Shown here piece after piece: positions 34,175-42,823 of a DNA stretch of 64,000 bases. The notes beneath the pieces are model-generated. The model did no database searches. It had not been told where the DNA came from and saw only the letters and a list, made by a program, of their open reading frames with translations. Origin of the DNA: Echinicola pacifica DSM 19836 (lineage in GTDB: Bacteria; Bacteroidota; Bacteroidia; Cytophagales; Cyclobacteriaceae); contig NZ_KB890754.1 of NCBI RefSeq assembly GCF_000373245.1, positions 241,635-305,634 of the forward strand. Direction: 5' to 3'. Both the position numbers and the translations under genes were made by a program. Position 1 is the first letter of the stretch. Each line of letters starts with the position of its first letter.

Positions 34175-34642
34175 TTAATTGCATGGCAGGTTTTCATTGA
34201 GTCGATAAGCACTGGCGGCCTCTATTAGTTCAGTTTCTAAATTGACATCATATTGAAATTTTTGAACCTGCCATTTGTTATTTGGTTTATAATAAATAAA
34301 CATATATCGGATAGCTTGTCGATCATATTTTATTAAAAAAGTATATAAAAGAAGATTTTCACCGACACTTCTTTTGGAAATGGCTTCTTTTCCATGATAG
34401 TTACCTAACTGTTCTGTAAATTCATTCAGTTTAACTTTTACATCAGAGGTTTGGTTTTTATCCATCCAAGCATTTGTCGAAAAGGCATAGTCCAATGCTT
34501 CCCCTGGTCCTTTAGAGGCATAAAGATCAAAAAAGCGTTCATTTATTTTTTCAGGAGTTTGTGCTTCTCCCGACTGTGAACTTGCAAATTGACAACTAGA
34601 AAAAGCAAGAATAATTATAATTAAATTTAGGATAGGTTTCAT
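34175..34642 (-). CDS. Uncharacterised lipoprotein
   Basis: The 155-residue protein has a lipobox (AFSSC, Cys at residue 17) and then a polar stretch. The mature part (about 30-145) alternates helix (EKINERFFDLYASKGPGEAL) with beta-strands (YTFLIKYDRQAIRYMFIYYK, NKWQVQKFQYDV). This layout resembles small NTF2-like or DUF3887-like domains, but no family can be assigned with confidence. The gene starts an AT-rich patch and is divergent from another small lipoprotein gene. Confidence 0.75.
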   Translation of the reverse strand: MKPILNLIIIILAFSSCQFASSQSGEAQTPEKINERFFDLYASKGPGEALDYAFSTNAWMDKNQTSDVKVKLNEFTEQLGNYHGKEAISKRSVGENLLLYTFLIKYDRQAIRYMFIYYKPNNKWQVQKFQYDVNLETELIEAASAYRLNENLPCN

Positions 34643-34803
34643 ATGTTAATAATAATAATTTTATATATCTTAATCCCCAAATACGTCGCTTTTTTTAATG
34701 CTGCGACTCATCAATTAACAAAAGGTAACAATCTTTGCTTTGTTTCGACTGCTTTAGGTTATGAAGGCGGAAAGAATACTGAAAATTCTAATAATTAAAA
34801 CCA

Positions 34804-35250
34804 ATGCAAATGAGAAATCTAAACCACTTATTTTATTATTTTCTTACCCTATTTTTTGCAGCATCCTGTTCTCTAGAAAACAGTACTGACGAAATTTTAA
34901 TAATCGACCCTCCAACGTATGGTTATTTAACAGAATGGAAAGAGATAGAACTCAACGCTGGGGCAACAAGTTGGGAACCTATATTCGATGGAGATACCCT
35001 TTCACTTTATTCAGTTTATGCTGATAATATACAACCGAGAGATGGTGCGTACCTATATAATCCTGTCAAATTACAAATTGATGTAGACGCATCTGGTTTT
35101 TTTATACAAGAAGACAATCAATTATCACTTTTTACAAATATAAATACAGATAGATTAACTGTGGAATTTGAAGAGGAGGGGAACACACTTATTATTACCA
35201 ATGGTTTAGTGAGTCCCAGTATACAGATTAAATACGAAAAAATAGATTAA
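34804..35250 (+). CDS. Uncharacterised small lipoprotein
   Basis: The 148-residue protein has a lipobox (FFAASC, Cys at residue 22 from the first ATG; ATG 34810 is an alternative start). The mature part is beta-rich and acidic, with no recognised family; it looks like a small beta-sandwich (EWKEIELNAGATSWEPIFDG, LTVEFEEEGNTLIITNG). Codon use is strongly AT-rich compared with the genes before 33.8 kb and after 36.7 kb, which suggests recent acquisition. Confidence 0.7.
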   Translation: MQMRNLNHLFYYFLTLFFAASCSLENSTDEILIIDPPTYGYLTEWKEIELNAGATSWEPIFDGDTLSLYSVYADNIQPRDGAYLYNPVKLQIDVDASGFFIQEDNQLSLFTNINTDRLTVEFEEEGNTLIITNGLVSPSIQIKYEKID

Positions 35251-35361
35251 TTATCCTTGTTTTTAAATTTTGACTTTATAAGTAGATAAAATAAAACAAA
35301 TTGAACAGCAATGATTTCCTAAAAATAAGATAAATGGTGAAATTTAAATATTCTGCTAGTT

Positions 35362-35440
35362 GTTAATCAAAAGAGTTATAGCGCGTTTTTAGCGTTACTA
35401 TTCGTGTAGGAGTTATTGTGGTGCTAAAAATAGTCACAAA
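35362..35440. other. Distinct higher-GC motif in front of the hydrolase gene
   Basis: Within an AT-rich gap, a block with TTATAGCGCG and TAGCGTTACTATTCGTG stands out. It precedes a small AT-rich gene the way a gene-cassette recombination site might, with GTTA-type core steps. A paired site after the gene was not found, so this is a suggestion only. Confidence 0.2.
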
Positions 35441-35445
35441 ATTTC

Positions 35446-36102
35446 ATGAAAATATTTGCAATAAGTGGACTTGGAGCAGACAAAAGAGTTTTTGAATATT
35501 TAACTCTTGAATACGAAATAATTAATGTAGAATGGATCAAGCCAGAATTAAAAGAATCGATTATTCACTACTCACAGCGGTTAATTACTGAATACCGAAT
35601 AGATAAAGATGATGAATATGGGATTTTAGGAGTGAGTTTTGGAGGTTTAATCGCCACCGAGATATCTAAATTAACGAAACCTAAATTTACAATTCTAATT
35701 TCCTCAGTCGAAAACCGAAAGGAATTGGGAGGGCTAATAAGACTAGCTGGTAAATCGAAAATCTTGGATTTGATTCCCGAAAAGCTATTAAACCCACCAA
35801 AATTTCTTGCTTATTTTATGTTTGGTACGGAAAAGAAAGAGTTATTAGACTCGATTCTGAGTGAAACGGATTTTTATTTTTTGAAATGGGCTGTTCGAGA
35901 ACTAATGAATTGGAAAAATCAAACTCGGATAATAAATTTGATTAAAATTGGAGGTTCAAAAGATAAATTACTTCCACCAAAAGGGAATAACACCATCATT
36001 ATTGAAAATGGGGAGCATTTTATGATAGTTGATAGGGCAAAAGAAATAAGTGAAATTATAAATGTAGAAGTAAAAACGATCCTCAATAATGGCAATAATT
36101 AA
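35446..36102 (+). CDS. Alpha/beta-fold hydrolase
   Basis: The 218-residue protein has no signal peptide. It begins with a hydrolase strand and oxyanion region (KIFAISGLGADKRVFEYL), has the nucleophile elbow GVSFGG with Ser as the nucleophile, a candidate acid in GGSKDKLLPP, and the catalytic His in ENGEHFMIVDRA. Substrate unknown; an esterase or thioesterase is likely. It is AT-rich, stands alone and lies in the accessory patch. All three catalytic residues are present, so it is probably active. Confidence 0.82.
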   Translation: MKIFAISGLGADKRVFEYLTLEYEIINVEWIKPELKESIIHYSQRLITEYRIDKDDEYGILGVSFGGLIATEISKLTKPKFTILISSVENRKELGGLIRLAGKSKILDLIPEKLLNPPKFLAYFMFGTEKKELLDSILSETDFYFLKWAVRELMNWKNQTRIINLIKIGGSKDKLLPPKGNNTIIIENGEHFMIVDRAKEISEIINVEVKTILNNGNN

Positions 36103-36692
36103 TTCGAATTTTTGTCCATAATTTGGATTTTCCCGAGCTTGCTGCCCCCTTCTTTGCGGAGTATTTTTGACTAATTAAACGGGCCTTAAAAGCAGTATTC
36201 GACTGCCATTCCCGCGCATTGTTGACCTCTTTAGATTAGTGGTAATATTCCGAATCATTCAGGTTCCTCAAATGAATGCACTTTTAGGCATTTTGCTTTC
36301 CCCCATCTCCTTTTTGAAAAAAAAATCTTCACACGAAATCAACGCTGGATTATACGATTTCTTGACCTTGCTTTTGCTCCTTTAGATAGGGAAGTCTTAT
36401 TTTTTTTTGTAGCCCATGATCCGAACATTATAGTATTCTCTCTCGTCCACATCTTCCTGATATCCAAGATATAAAGATGAAATACAGATCATCCGTTATG
36501 AAATTATTATTGAGGAAAGGGTCAAACAAATTTCCCTGGATAAAGTTATAAGGCTGGTTTGTATTTGATAGCATTTCCCATCTTCTGTACGATTTACCTC
36601 GAACAGGATTTCCGAAGTTGGCATAAAATTTATGGACTATATGTATATAAATTTTTATTTAGGTTGGATTTATTCCATAAAATATAACGGAT
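36103..36692. other. Intergenic region upstream of the PLP-enzyme cluster
   Basis: About 590 bases hold no gene; short frames here lack motifs. The promoter of the three-gene cluster should lie in the last part. No Fur-box-like inverted repeat and no clear TAnnTTTG box was recognised by eye. Confidence 0.4.
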
Positions 36693-37697
36693 ATGATAAC
36701 GACAGCTAATGTTTCGAGTGTTGCCAATAATATAGTAGGAACTATAGGGGAGACTCCTCTGGTGCGTTTGGATAAGCTTTTTCCTTCTAGCCACGCATCG
36801 TTTTATGGGAAATTGGAAGCCGCCAATCCCTCCGGAAGTTTGAAGGATAGAACTTCGATTTTTATCGTGAAAAGAGCATTGGAAGAGGGGGAAATTAGTA
36901 GGGGCCATACCATCATTGAATCAAGTTCTGGTAATATGGCTTTGGGCCTTGCTCAAGCCTGCATTCACTATGGATTAAAATTAATAGTGGTCGTGGATCC
37001 TAATCTGAATGCTCATACCGAAAAATTGCTAAAAGCCTATGGCGCTCAAATAGAATATGTGAAAACTCCCGCAGAGGAGGGAGGCTTTCTGGCTGCCAGA
37101 TTAAATAGGGTTCAGGAGCTCCTGAAGGATATACCCAATAGTTTCTGGACCAATCAGTATGGAAATAAAAATAATCCACTGGCTCATCATAAAACCATTG
37201 ATGAAATAATGCGAGACTTGAGTGGCGCGGTGGATTATCTCTTTGTGTCCACCAGTACCTGCGGCACCTTGATGGGTTATGCAGATTATATTGCAGAGAA
37301 TCACCATCGCACGAAGGTCATAGCAGTGGATGCCTTGGGAAGCGTCTTATTTGGTGGTAGGCCAGCTCCTAGGCTTATTCCGGGGCATGGAGCAGGGGTG
37401 CAATCCCAATTTTTGGATTCAGACAAAATTGAAGGACATATAAAGGTAAGCGATTTGGATTGTATCAAGGGATGCTGGTCCTTGCTGAAGAAGGAGGGTA
37501 TCCTATGCGGAGGATCCACGGGAGGCGTGGTGGCCGCCATTAGCCGATACATCAGGCATATCCCCGATGGTAGTAATTGTGTTTTTCTACTGGCAGATAA
37601 AGGTGAGCGGTACCTCGATACCATCTATAATCCAGACTGGGTGTTGACAAACTTTCCTGAAAGCAAGGCCTTGTTAAAAACTAAGGTGGGATGGTAA
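36693..37697 (+). CDS. SbnA-like PLP-dependent enzyme (cysteine synthase family)
   Basis: The 334-residue fold-type II PLP enzyme has the PLP lysine Lys51 in NPSGSLKDR, the substrate loop ESSSGNMALGLA, and a phosphate-binding segment GGSTGGVVAAI. The SSSGN loop and the RTSIFIVKRALEEGEI segment are closer to SbnA (N-(2-amino-2-carboxyethyl)-L-glutamate synthase, the first step to 2,3-diaminopropionate) than to housekeeping CysK. In SbnA, O-phosphoserine and glutamate are condensed. The downstream gene starts inside its last codons (7-base overlap), so the three genes 36693-40970 form a coupled operon. No SbnB-like partner is present, so the product may differ; an ordinary O-acetylserine sulfhydrylase-like activity is the alternative. 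Confidence 0.85.
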   Translation: MITTANVSSVANNIVGTIGETPLVRLDKLFPSSHASFYGKLEAANPSGSLKDRTSIFIVKRALEEGEISRGHTIIESSSGNMALGLAQACIHYGLKLIVVVDPNLNAHTEKLLKAYGAQIEYVKTPAEEGGFLAARLNRVQELLKDIPNSFWTNQYGNKNNPLAHHKTIDEIMRDLSGAVDYLFVSTSTCGTLMGYADYIAENHHRTKVIAVDALGSVLFGGRPAPRLIPGHGAGVQSQFLDSDKIEGHIKVSDLDCIKGCWSLLKKEGILCGGSTGGVVAAISRYIRHIPDGSNCVFLLADKGERYLDTIYNPDWVLTNFPESKALLKTKVGW

Positions 37698-39508
37698 GGT
37701 ATAAGAACGACCGCGTCATGAACCCTTCGATTTTTAATATTGCGATTGTAGGCTTGGGGCCTAAAGGCTTCTATGCTTTTGAGCGGCTAGTGGCTCAGCT
37801 CAAGGCAAGGCAGATTACGCAGCCTATAGCCATACATCTCTTCAATCAAAATGAGTTTTTTGGTGCTGGAAATATTTACCGTGATGATCAGCCACCCTAT
37901 CTGATTATGAATTATGCGAATAAAAATATCAATTGCTGGACGGATGAACTTCCCAAGGCCATCACCGATTCAACACTTAGTTTTGTGGACTGGCTACAAA
38001 GCAAAACTGATGATGCTAAGGAGCATTTGGAGGAAAGTTTTGCCTCTCGGGCCAAAGTGGGGACTTATTTGATGGAGGGCTTCGCCCAAATAGAAGAGCA
38101 TTTACCCGACACTATTTCATTGGTGAAACATATCACTACCGTACGCAGTATCGAAAAGTGTGGAGAAAAGTACCAAATAGCTTCCGATAATAATGGGAAG
38201 AATTCATTACCGTTGTTTGATAGAATTTTACTAAGTACCGGGCATTTGGGCAGCGGAGCAGGGTTTGAGGAGCATAAAGAAATGGGTCCATCTATCGATT
38301 TTATTTACCCCTGTACTCAGGCCTTGGGTCATATTGATCCGGGTGCCAGGGTGGCCATCAAAGGCTTTGGATTGACCTGTATTGATGCTGTGCTAGCACT
38401 TACAGAAGGGCGAGAGGGGAGGTTTGAATCCACCGAATCGGGAAAAATGACCTATATTCCTTCCGGAAAGGAACCGCTACAGATGTTTCCCTATTCCAGA
38501 ACAGGCCTCCCAATGATGCCCCGCACTGGTGTCTCAGAGGATAACCATCCGCTGTATATTCTTACTGAGAAGCGGATGTCGTCTCTGCAAGGGTCTAGGC
38601 CTGTTTCTTTTGAACAGGACATTTTACCATGGATTATTGAGGAATGCCGCTTTGCCTATTACAGGGTGCTTTTTAAGGAAAATGCTCGCGAATTCATGTT
38701 CAGCTCAGATTTTGAATTTCTCAATCAGCAAATTGATGCATTCCATAACGATTTTCCAGAGCTGGAGAAGTTTCACTGGGATAGCCTGCTCGATCCATTC
38801 CTCCATCAGACTTCCCTGAACCATAGTGAGGTGTCCTCCTATATCGAAAAGCTAATCAATGCCGCTGAGAAAGGGCCGGATCAAAGTCCATTAAATGCTG
38901 CCTTTGCTACCTGGCGTAAAATAAGTCGGGGATTCAACGAGATCTATAGTTTTGGAGGGCTGGATGCCCCCTCTCATCGCCTCTTTGATCAGCATTATTT
39001 TGGACTCTTCAACCGTATTTCCTATGGTCCACCGGTTCAGAATATGAAGAAAATCCTTGCCCTTGCCGAAGCCGGCATAGTGGATTTTACTTTCCTGAGA
39101 GGATCGAGCTTTATAGTCTCCGATGCCTTGGGTGCCTATGGGATTTTGGAAGGCAATCAACAGTTGATGCAAGCCATAGACTTTCATATTAATGCGCAGA
39201 TTCCTCGAAATAATAAGAGTAATACCCCGGGTAAACTCCACCAGTCACTATTGGAAAAAGGCTTGGGAAGAAAATTCCTGAATGACCAAAATGGACATTA
39301 TTGCCCAGGGGCCTTGGACATTGATGTTCAGGGCAAGGTAATTGCGCAGGATGGAATGGTGCAGCAAGGGATTACTCTGTACGGTACCCCCACAGAAGGG
39401 CTTACCTATGACAATGATACTTTGTCAAGATCACGAAACAATTTTGCTTCCCTATGGGCCGAGGAAGTAGCCCATGAAATCGAAAAAAAAGAACTAGTAA
39501 ATAATTAA
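37691..39508 (+). CDS. FAD/NAD(P)-binding protein (NAD_binding_9 type)
   Basis: The 605-residue protein starts with a dinucleotide fold (IFNIAIVGLGPKGFYAFERL; GxGPxG). It is related to the FAD-NAD(P)-binding and lysine/ornithine N-monooxygenase-like superfamily. A second dinucleotide-like site appears near residue 220 (ARVAIKGFGLTCIDAVLAL), and FPYSRTGLPMMPR follows. The long C-terminal half is not assigned. ATG 37691 overlaps the stop of the previous gene; ATG 37718 gives the more usual N-terminus. Sandwiched between two PLP-enzyme genes, it is probably a flavin-dependent oxidoreductase or monooxygenase of the same pathway; its substrate is unknown. Confidence 0.85.
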   Translation: MVRYKNDRVMNPSIFNIAIVGLGPKGFYAFERLVAQLKARQITQPIAIHLFNQNEFFGAGNIYRDDQPPYLIMNYANKNINCWTDELPKAITDSTLSFVDWLQSKTDDAKEHLEESFASRAKVGTYLMEGFAQIEEHLPDTISLVKHITTVRSIEKCGEKYQIASDNNGKNSLPLFDRILLSTGHLGSGAGFEEHKEMGPSIDFIYPCTQALGHIDPGARVAIKGFGLTCIDAVLALTEGREGRFESTESGKMTYIPSGKEPLQMFPYSRTGLPMMPRTGVSEDNHPLYILTEKRMSSLQGSRPVSFEQDILPWIIEECRFAYYRVLFKENAREFMFSSDFEFLNQQIDAFHNDFPELEKFHWDSLLDPFLHQTSLNHSEVSSYIEKLINAAEKGPDQSPLNAAFATWRKISRGFNEIYSFGGLDAPSHRLFDQHYFGLFNRISYGPPVQNMKKILALAEAGIVDFTFLRGSSFIVSDALGAYGILEGNQQLMQAIDFHINAQIPRNNKSNTPGKLHQSLLEKGLGRKFLNDQNGHYCPGALDIDVQGKVIAQDGMVQQGITLYGTPTEGLTYDNDTLSRSRNNFASLWAEEVAHEIEKKELVNN

Positions 39509-39515
39509 ATCAAAA

Positions 39516-40970
39516 ATGAATCCTAGCTATACTAAAGGCAATCCAGATGCTGGACTTAGCCCTATTACTTCTCCATGGATGCACCGTATTTTTCAAGACC
39601 AGAAAATCATCACCGGTCTAATCGAGAAATACGGCTCTCCTATAAACCTACACCACCTGCCCACCTTTACGGACAATATAGCCTCCTTCAAAAAGCTATT
39701 TGAGACCTATAGATTAAAGCATCAGTTGTTTTATGCCCGAAAGGCTAATAAATCTCGCTCCTTGGTGAAGCAGGCTTTGGAGGCAGGGATCGGCGTGGAT
39801 ACAGCGAGTCAAAAAGAACTGGAGCAATCTCTCGCTTTGGGAGGAACCGCGGATACCTTGGTCCTAACTTCCGCTATCAAAACCCGAGCACAGTATGAGC
39901 TGGCCATCAAAGCCCGGGTGCCCATTATATTAGACAACTGGGATGAATGCGTTATGGCTCAAGGCATCGCTGAGCAGCTGAACGAGAAGGCCATAATAGG
40001 CATTCGAATCAGCGGATTTATAGTGGAGAATACCAAGTTATATAGTCGGTTTGGATTTGATATTGAGGTAATAGAGACCTTTATCCTTCAGAATTTCGGC
40101 GAAAATGGCGTTTTTAAGAACCTTATGCTTCAGGGTTTTCATTTTCATCTGGACGGCTATTCGACACGACAGCGTGGTAAGGCCCTTTCCGATTGCATTC
40201 ACCTTGCCTCAAAAATAAAGGAGGAGGGACATACTATTCGCTTTATCGATATGGGGGGAGGTATATTAATGAACTATCTGGAAAGTGAGCAGCAATGGAG
40301 GGATTTTGATAAAGCCCTCCAGGAAGGGGTCAAGGCCAATAATAATCCGCTCACCTTCAATGGTAATGGCCTCGGATATGAAGTAATCAATAATGAATTG
40401 AGAGGTCAACTGAAAACCTATCCTTATTTTAATAAGACCAATGGCATAGGATTTCTGAAGGAGGTATTGGACTATGAGGATTCCATAGCAGGAGAAACTA
40501 ATGCTTCTAGATTACGGGAATTGGGTTTGGAAATAAGAATAGAACCGGGGCGATCCTTACTCAGTCAGACGGGGATGACGATTGCGCGTGTGGCTCACCG
40601 GAAGCAAGATGCCAAAGGACAATGGCTCGTAGGTTTGGAAATGAATATGAGTCAAATGATGAGTTCAAGTGAAGACTTCCTTCTGGATCCCTATATTATG
40701 TATGCAGAACAGGCCGGTGCCGACCAGCCAGTTGAGGTGTTTTTTACAGGCGCTTATTGCTTAGAAAGGGATGTGCTGCTAAAGCGAAGTATTACCTTGC
40801 CCCGCTTACCTGAAATAGGTGATTTTGTGGCTTTTGTGAATACAGCTGGCTATATGATGCACTTCTTTGAAACGGAGGCGCATCTCTTTGAGCTGTCCCA
40901 AAACTTAAGTTTTAGTAAGGAGGATAGCCTTTCTGTATCGGATTTTACTGAAGATGATTTGATCGCTTAA
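39516..40970 (+). CDS. DapDC-like PLP-dependent decarboxylase (Y4yA-type)
   Basis: The 484-residue protein is a fold-type III PLP enzyme of the LysA/ornithine decarboxylase superfamily. Lys76 in FYARKANKS is the PLP lysine; GFHFHLDGY, FIDMGGGILMNY (glycine-rich phosphate loop) and EPGRSLLSQTG follow, and FFTGAYCLERDVL corresponds to the C-terminal active-site segment. It is longer than LysA (about 420) and has an inserted region around residues 255-330, as in the uncharacterised Y4yA group. It starts seven bases after the flavoprotein gene. It probably decarboxylates (or epimerises) an amino acid made by that pathway; the housekeeping lysine role is unlikely in this context. Confidence 0.85.
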   Translation: MNPSYTKGNPDAGLSPITSPWMHRIFQDQKIITGLIEKYGSPINLHHLPTFTDNIASFKKLFETYRLKHQLFYARKANKSRSLVKQALEAGIGVDTASQKELEQSLALGGTADTLVLTSAIKTRAQYELAIKARVPIILDNWDECVMAQGIAEQLNEKAIIGIRISGFIVENTKLYSRFGFDIEVIETFILQNFGENGVFKNLMLQGFHFHLDGYSTRQRGKALSDCIHLASKIKEEGHTIRFIDMGGGILMNYLESEQQWRDFDKALQEGVKANNNPLTFNGNGLGYEVINNELRGQLKTYPYFNKTNGIGFLKEVLDYEDSIAGETNASRLRELGLEIRIEPGRSLLSQTGMTIARVAHRKQDAKGQWLVGLEMNMSQMMSSSEDFLLDPYIMYAEQAGADQPVEVFFTGAYCLERDVLLKRSITLPRLPEIGDFVAFVNTAGYMMHFFETEAHLFELSQNLSFSKEDSLSVSDFTEDDLIA

Positions 40971-41056
40971 AGCTTATTTGTAGCGGTGAATGGTCATATT
41001 TCAATGGCTTTTGTAATCATAGTTTCTCCTTATAATAGAGATTTGTTCATAAATGT

Positions 41057-41098
41057 AGCAGCACCTCGCTTGAAAATGGCGATAGGGGCTGCTTTTTT
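41057..41098 (+). terminator. Probable terminator of the PLP-enzyme cluster
   Basis: AGCAGC (41057-41062) pairs with GCTGCT (41088-41093), with further inner pairs around a loop, followed by six T. It lies 86 bases after the last gene. Confidence 0.65.
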
Positions 41099-41220
41099 AG
41101 GCTGAGAAAGTCACCTTTATGTTCTGTAAATAGGACCCTATTTGCTTTAGTAAGAAGGCTGCTTTTTACAGGTGCCAGGAATAGAAGAGCGCAAGCAGCT
41201 CCTGCTTTAGCAGCTTATGC

Positions 41221-41763
41221 CTAGAGGGAGGAGATCGAATAGTTTAGACCTACTGAAAAAAGGACGGGAGGGGGCGTAGTTTCAATATTTATACTTGGAT
41301 CTCTCTTCATGGCCTCAATGGCGTCATTGTAACTTTCCGACCGACTAGGGACGAGTATGCTGATTTTCCAAAATAATGCTGGAGTTTTCAGGGAATTGAT
41401 TTTCACTCCTGCTCCAAAACTCGGCCCGTTATAGGTGTTATTGTATATTTCCTTCCCTTCCACGATCGTGGCGGCATTATATCCATACATCCCTGTTACG
41501 AATAAGGAAGTTTGCCTTTTACTTGGAATCCCAAGTTCAAAGCCTGCATTTCCAGCTGCACCAACAAGATTATAGCCCAATCCACCAAAAACAGTGAAAT
41601 AGTTTTCAATATTATAGGAGAGCTGTGCACCAAATCCACCGTAAGGTAGTCCTGCACCCAAGCCCGCAAAGGCCATGTTTTTTTGGTTAGCAGGCTTTTG
41701 GGAATAAGCAGAAAATGAAATCGTTAGGAATAATAGCAGGAGTACTATATAGTTCTTTTTCAT
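41221..41763 (-). CDS. Small exported protein, probable outer membrane beta-barrel
   Basis: The 180-residue protein has a clear signal peptide (about 1-21, ending SAYSQ). The mature part has alternating glycine- and aromatic-rich strands (FAGLGAGLPYGGFGAQLSYN, FTVFGGLGYNLVGAAGNAGF, SFGAGVKIN, VLFSVGLNYSISSL) that suggest a small beta-barrel of about eight strands. Function unknown. It follows a DUF2846-like gene by 95 bases in the same direction, so the two could be co-transcribed. Confidence 0.75.
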   Translation of the reverse strand: MKKNYIVLLLLFLTISFSAYSQKPANQKNMAFAGLGAGLPYGGFGAQLSYNIENYFTVFGGLGYNLVGAAGNAGFELGIPSKRQTSLFVTGMYGYNAATIVEGKEIYNNTYNGPSFGAGVKINSLKTPALFWKISILVPSRSESYNDAIEAMKRDPSINIETTPPPVLFSVGLNYSISSL

Positions 41764-41858
41764 AGGTTTAGATCTTAGTAAAGATGTGTTTATAATGCAT
41801 ATTCGTTGGCTAATGAACCGTAAGTTTTTCGTACTATCGTTATATAATTTTATCTATA

Positions 41859-42413
41859 TTAATTAAAATAATACTCGGGAAGCAGTTGGCGGAATGGTTT
41901 CTCGTTTTCTTTATCTCGGGTATATTTATCAATGCCATTCTCGATAAAATAATCAAGCTTGGCCTCTTCCAGCGATAAGTCAGACCTATTCAGATAGATG
42001 GGGGGATTTTTGGTCATGTAACGCTTCATTCCTCGGAGGAATTTCTCTTTTGATGGCTCTATGGGGAAGAGCTTTACTGCTGAACTAAAAATACCAACTG
42101 TAGATATTACCTGTATGATATAGGTTTTGCCGGGTAATAAGTTGGCTTCTATAAAAGAGCGATTTTCTGCAGCTACCCAGAATACATGTTCACCTGGCTC
42201 ACATTCAAGTATTAAACATTTTTTACCGCCGAACCTTCCGAGGTATGATTTTCCATCGTAATAGCTGAACTTGGCCAGCGCTCCCGTTCCATTGGATTGG
42301 TAAAAATAGACCAAGGATTTCTTTTCACTCGGCTGTTCAAAATCCTGCGCATAGGCCAAGCTATAGCACCAGAAAAATATAAAGGCCATACCTGTTTTAA
42401 AGAGGGATTTCAT
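41859..42413 (-). CDS. Exported DUF2846-like protein
   Basis: The 184-residue protein has a signal peptide (about 1-22, SLAYAQ). The mature part matches the pattern of DUF2846: VYFYQSNGTGALAKFSYYDG, then LGRFGGKKCLILECEPGEH, FWVAAENRSFIEANLLPGKTY. These are beta-sandwich domains of unknown role found in exported proteins. The C-terminal third is charged and helical (EKFLRGMKRYMTK, LEEAKLDYFIENG). Family assignment is by pattern memory only. Confidence 0.72.
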   Translation of the reverse strand: MKSLFKTGMAFIFFWCYSLAYAQDFEQPSEKKSLVYFYQSNGTGALAKFSYYDGKSYLGRFGGKKCLILECEPGEHVFWVAAENRSFIEANLLPGKTYIIQVISTVGIFSSAVKLFPIEPSKEKFLRGMKRYMTKNPPIYLNRSDLSLEEAKLDYFIENGIDKYTRDKENEKPFRQLLPEYYFN

Positions 42414-42764
42414 AAGTAGTAGGAGTATATAGTACTATAATTAATCGGTGAATATACTTATAATCCTATTATTAAAAAGTGTTTTAATTAAAAAAAAAAT
42501 AAAGCTCTGAAGGTATCAGAATTGGGAATGAATAAAATGGACCTTATCTAAAAGGTTAAGTTGAGGAGTTTTGAGGAGATGTATTTACTAAAAAAAATAT
42601 ATTTTAAATCCAATAAATTAGTTGATTGATCTAATTAATGTAATTGGTTGTTTGGGGATACCCAAACCAGTGCCTAGTCAGCAGAACGTATCCCTTTATA
42701 TAAAAAGCATATTTCTGTATTAATCGGTTATTTAAGAAAAAAAATTTAATTAAACCTCATAAAA
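42414..42764. other. AT-rich intergenic region
   Basis: No gene, RNA or convincing promoter was recognised. It separates the dps terminator from the upstream end of the DUF2846-like gene. Confidence 0.4.
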
Positions 42765-42800
42765 AAAATAGGATTGACCAGTGAAGGTCAATCCTATTTT
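42765..42800 (-). terminator. Intrinsic terminator of dps
   Basis: A perfect 15-bp stem (42765-42779 with 42786-42800) has a 6-base loop, and an A run on the plus strand (from 42761) gives the U tract on the minus strand. Confidence 0.92.
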
Positions 42801-42823
42801 GAATAAAGTCGTGTGAATCGGTT

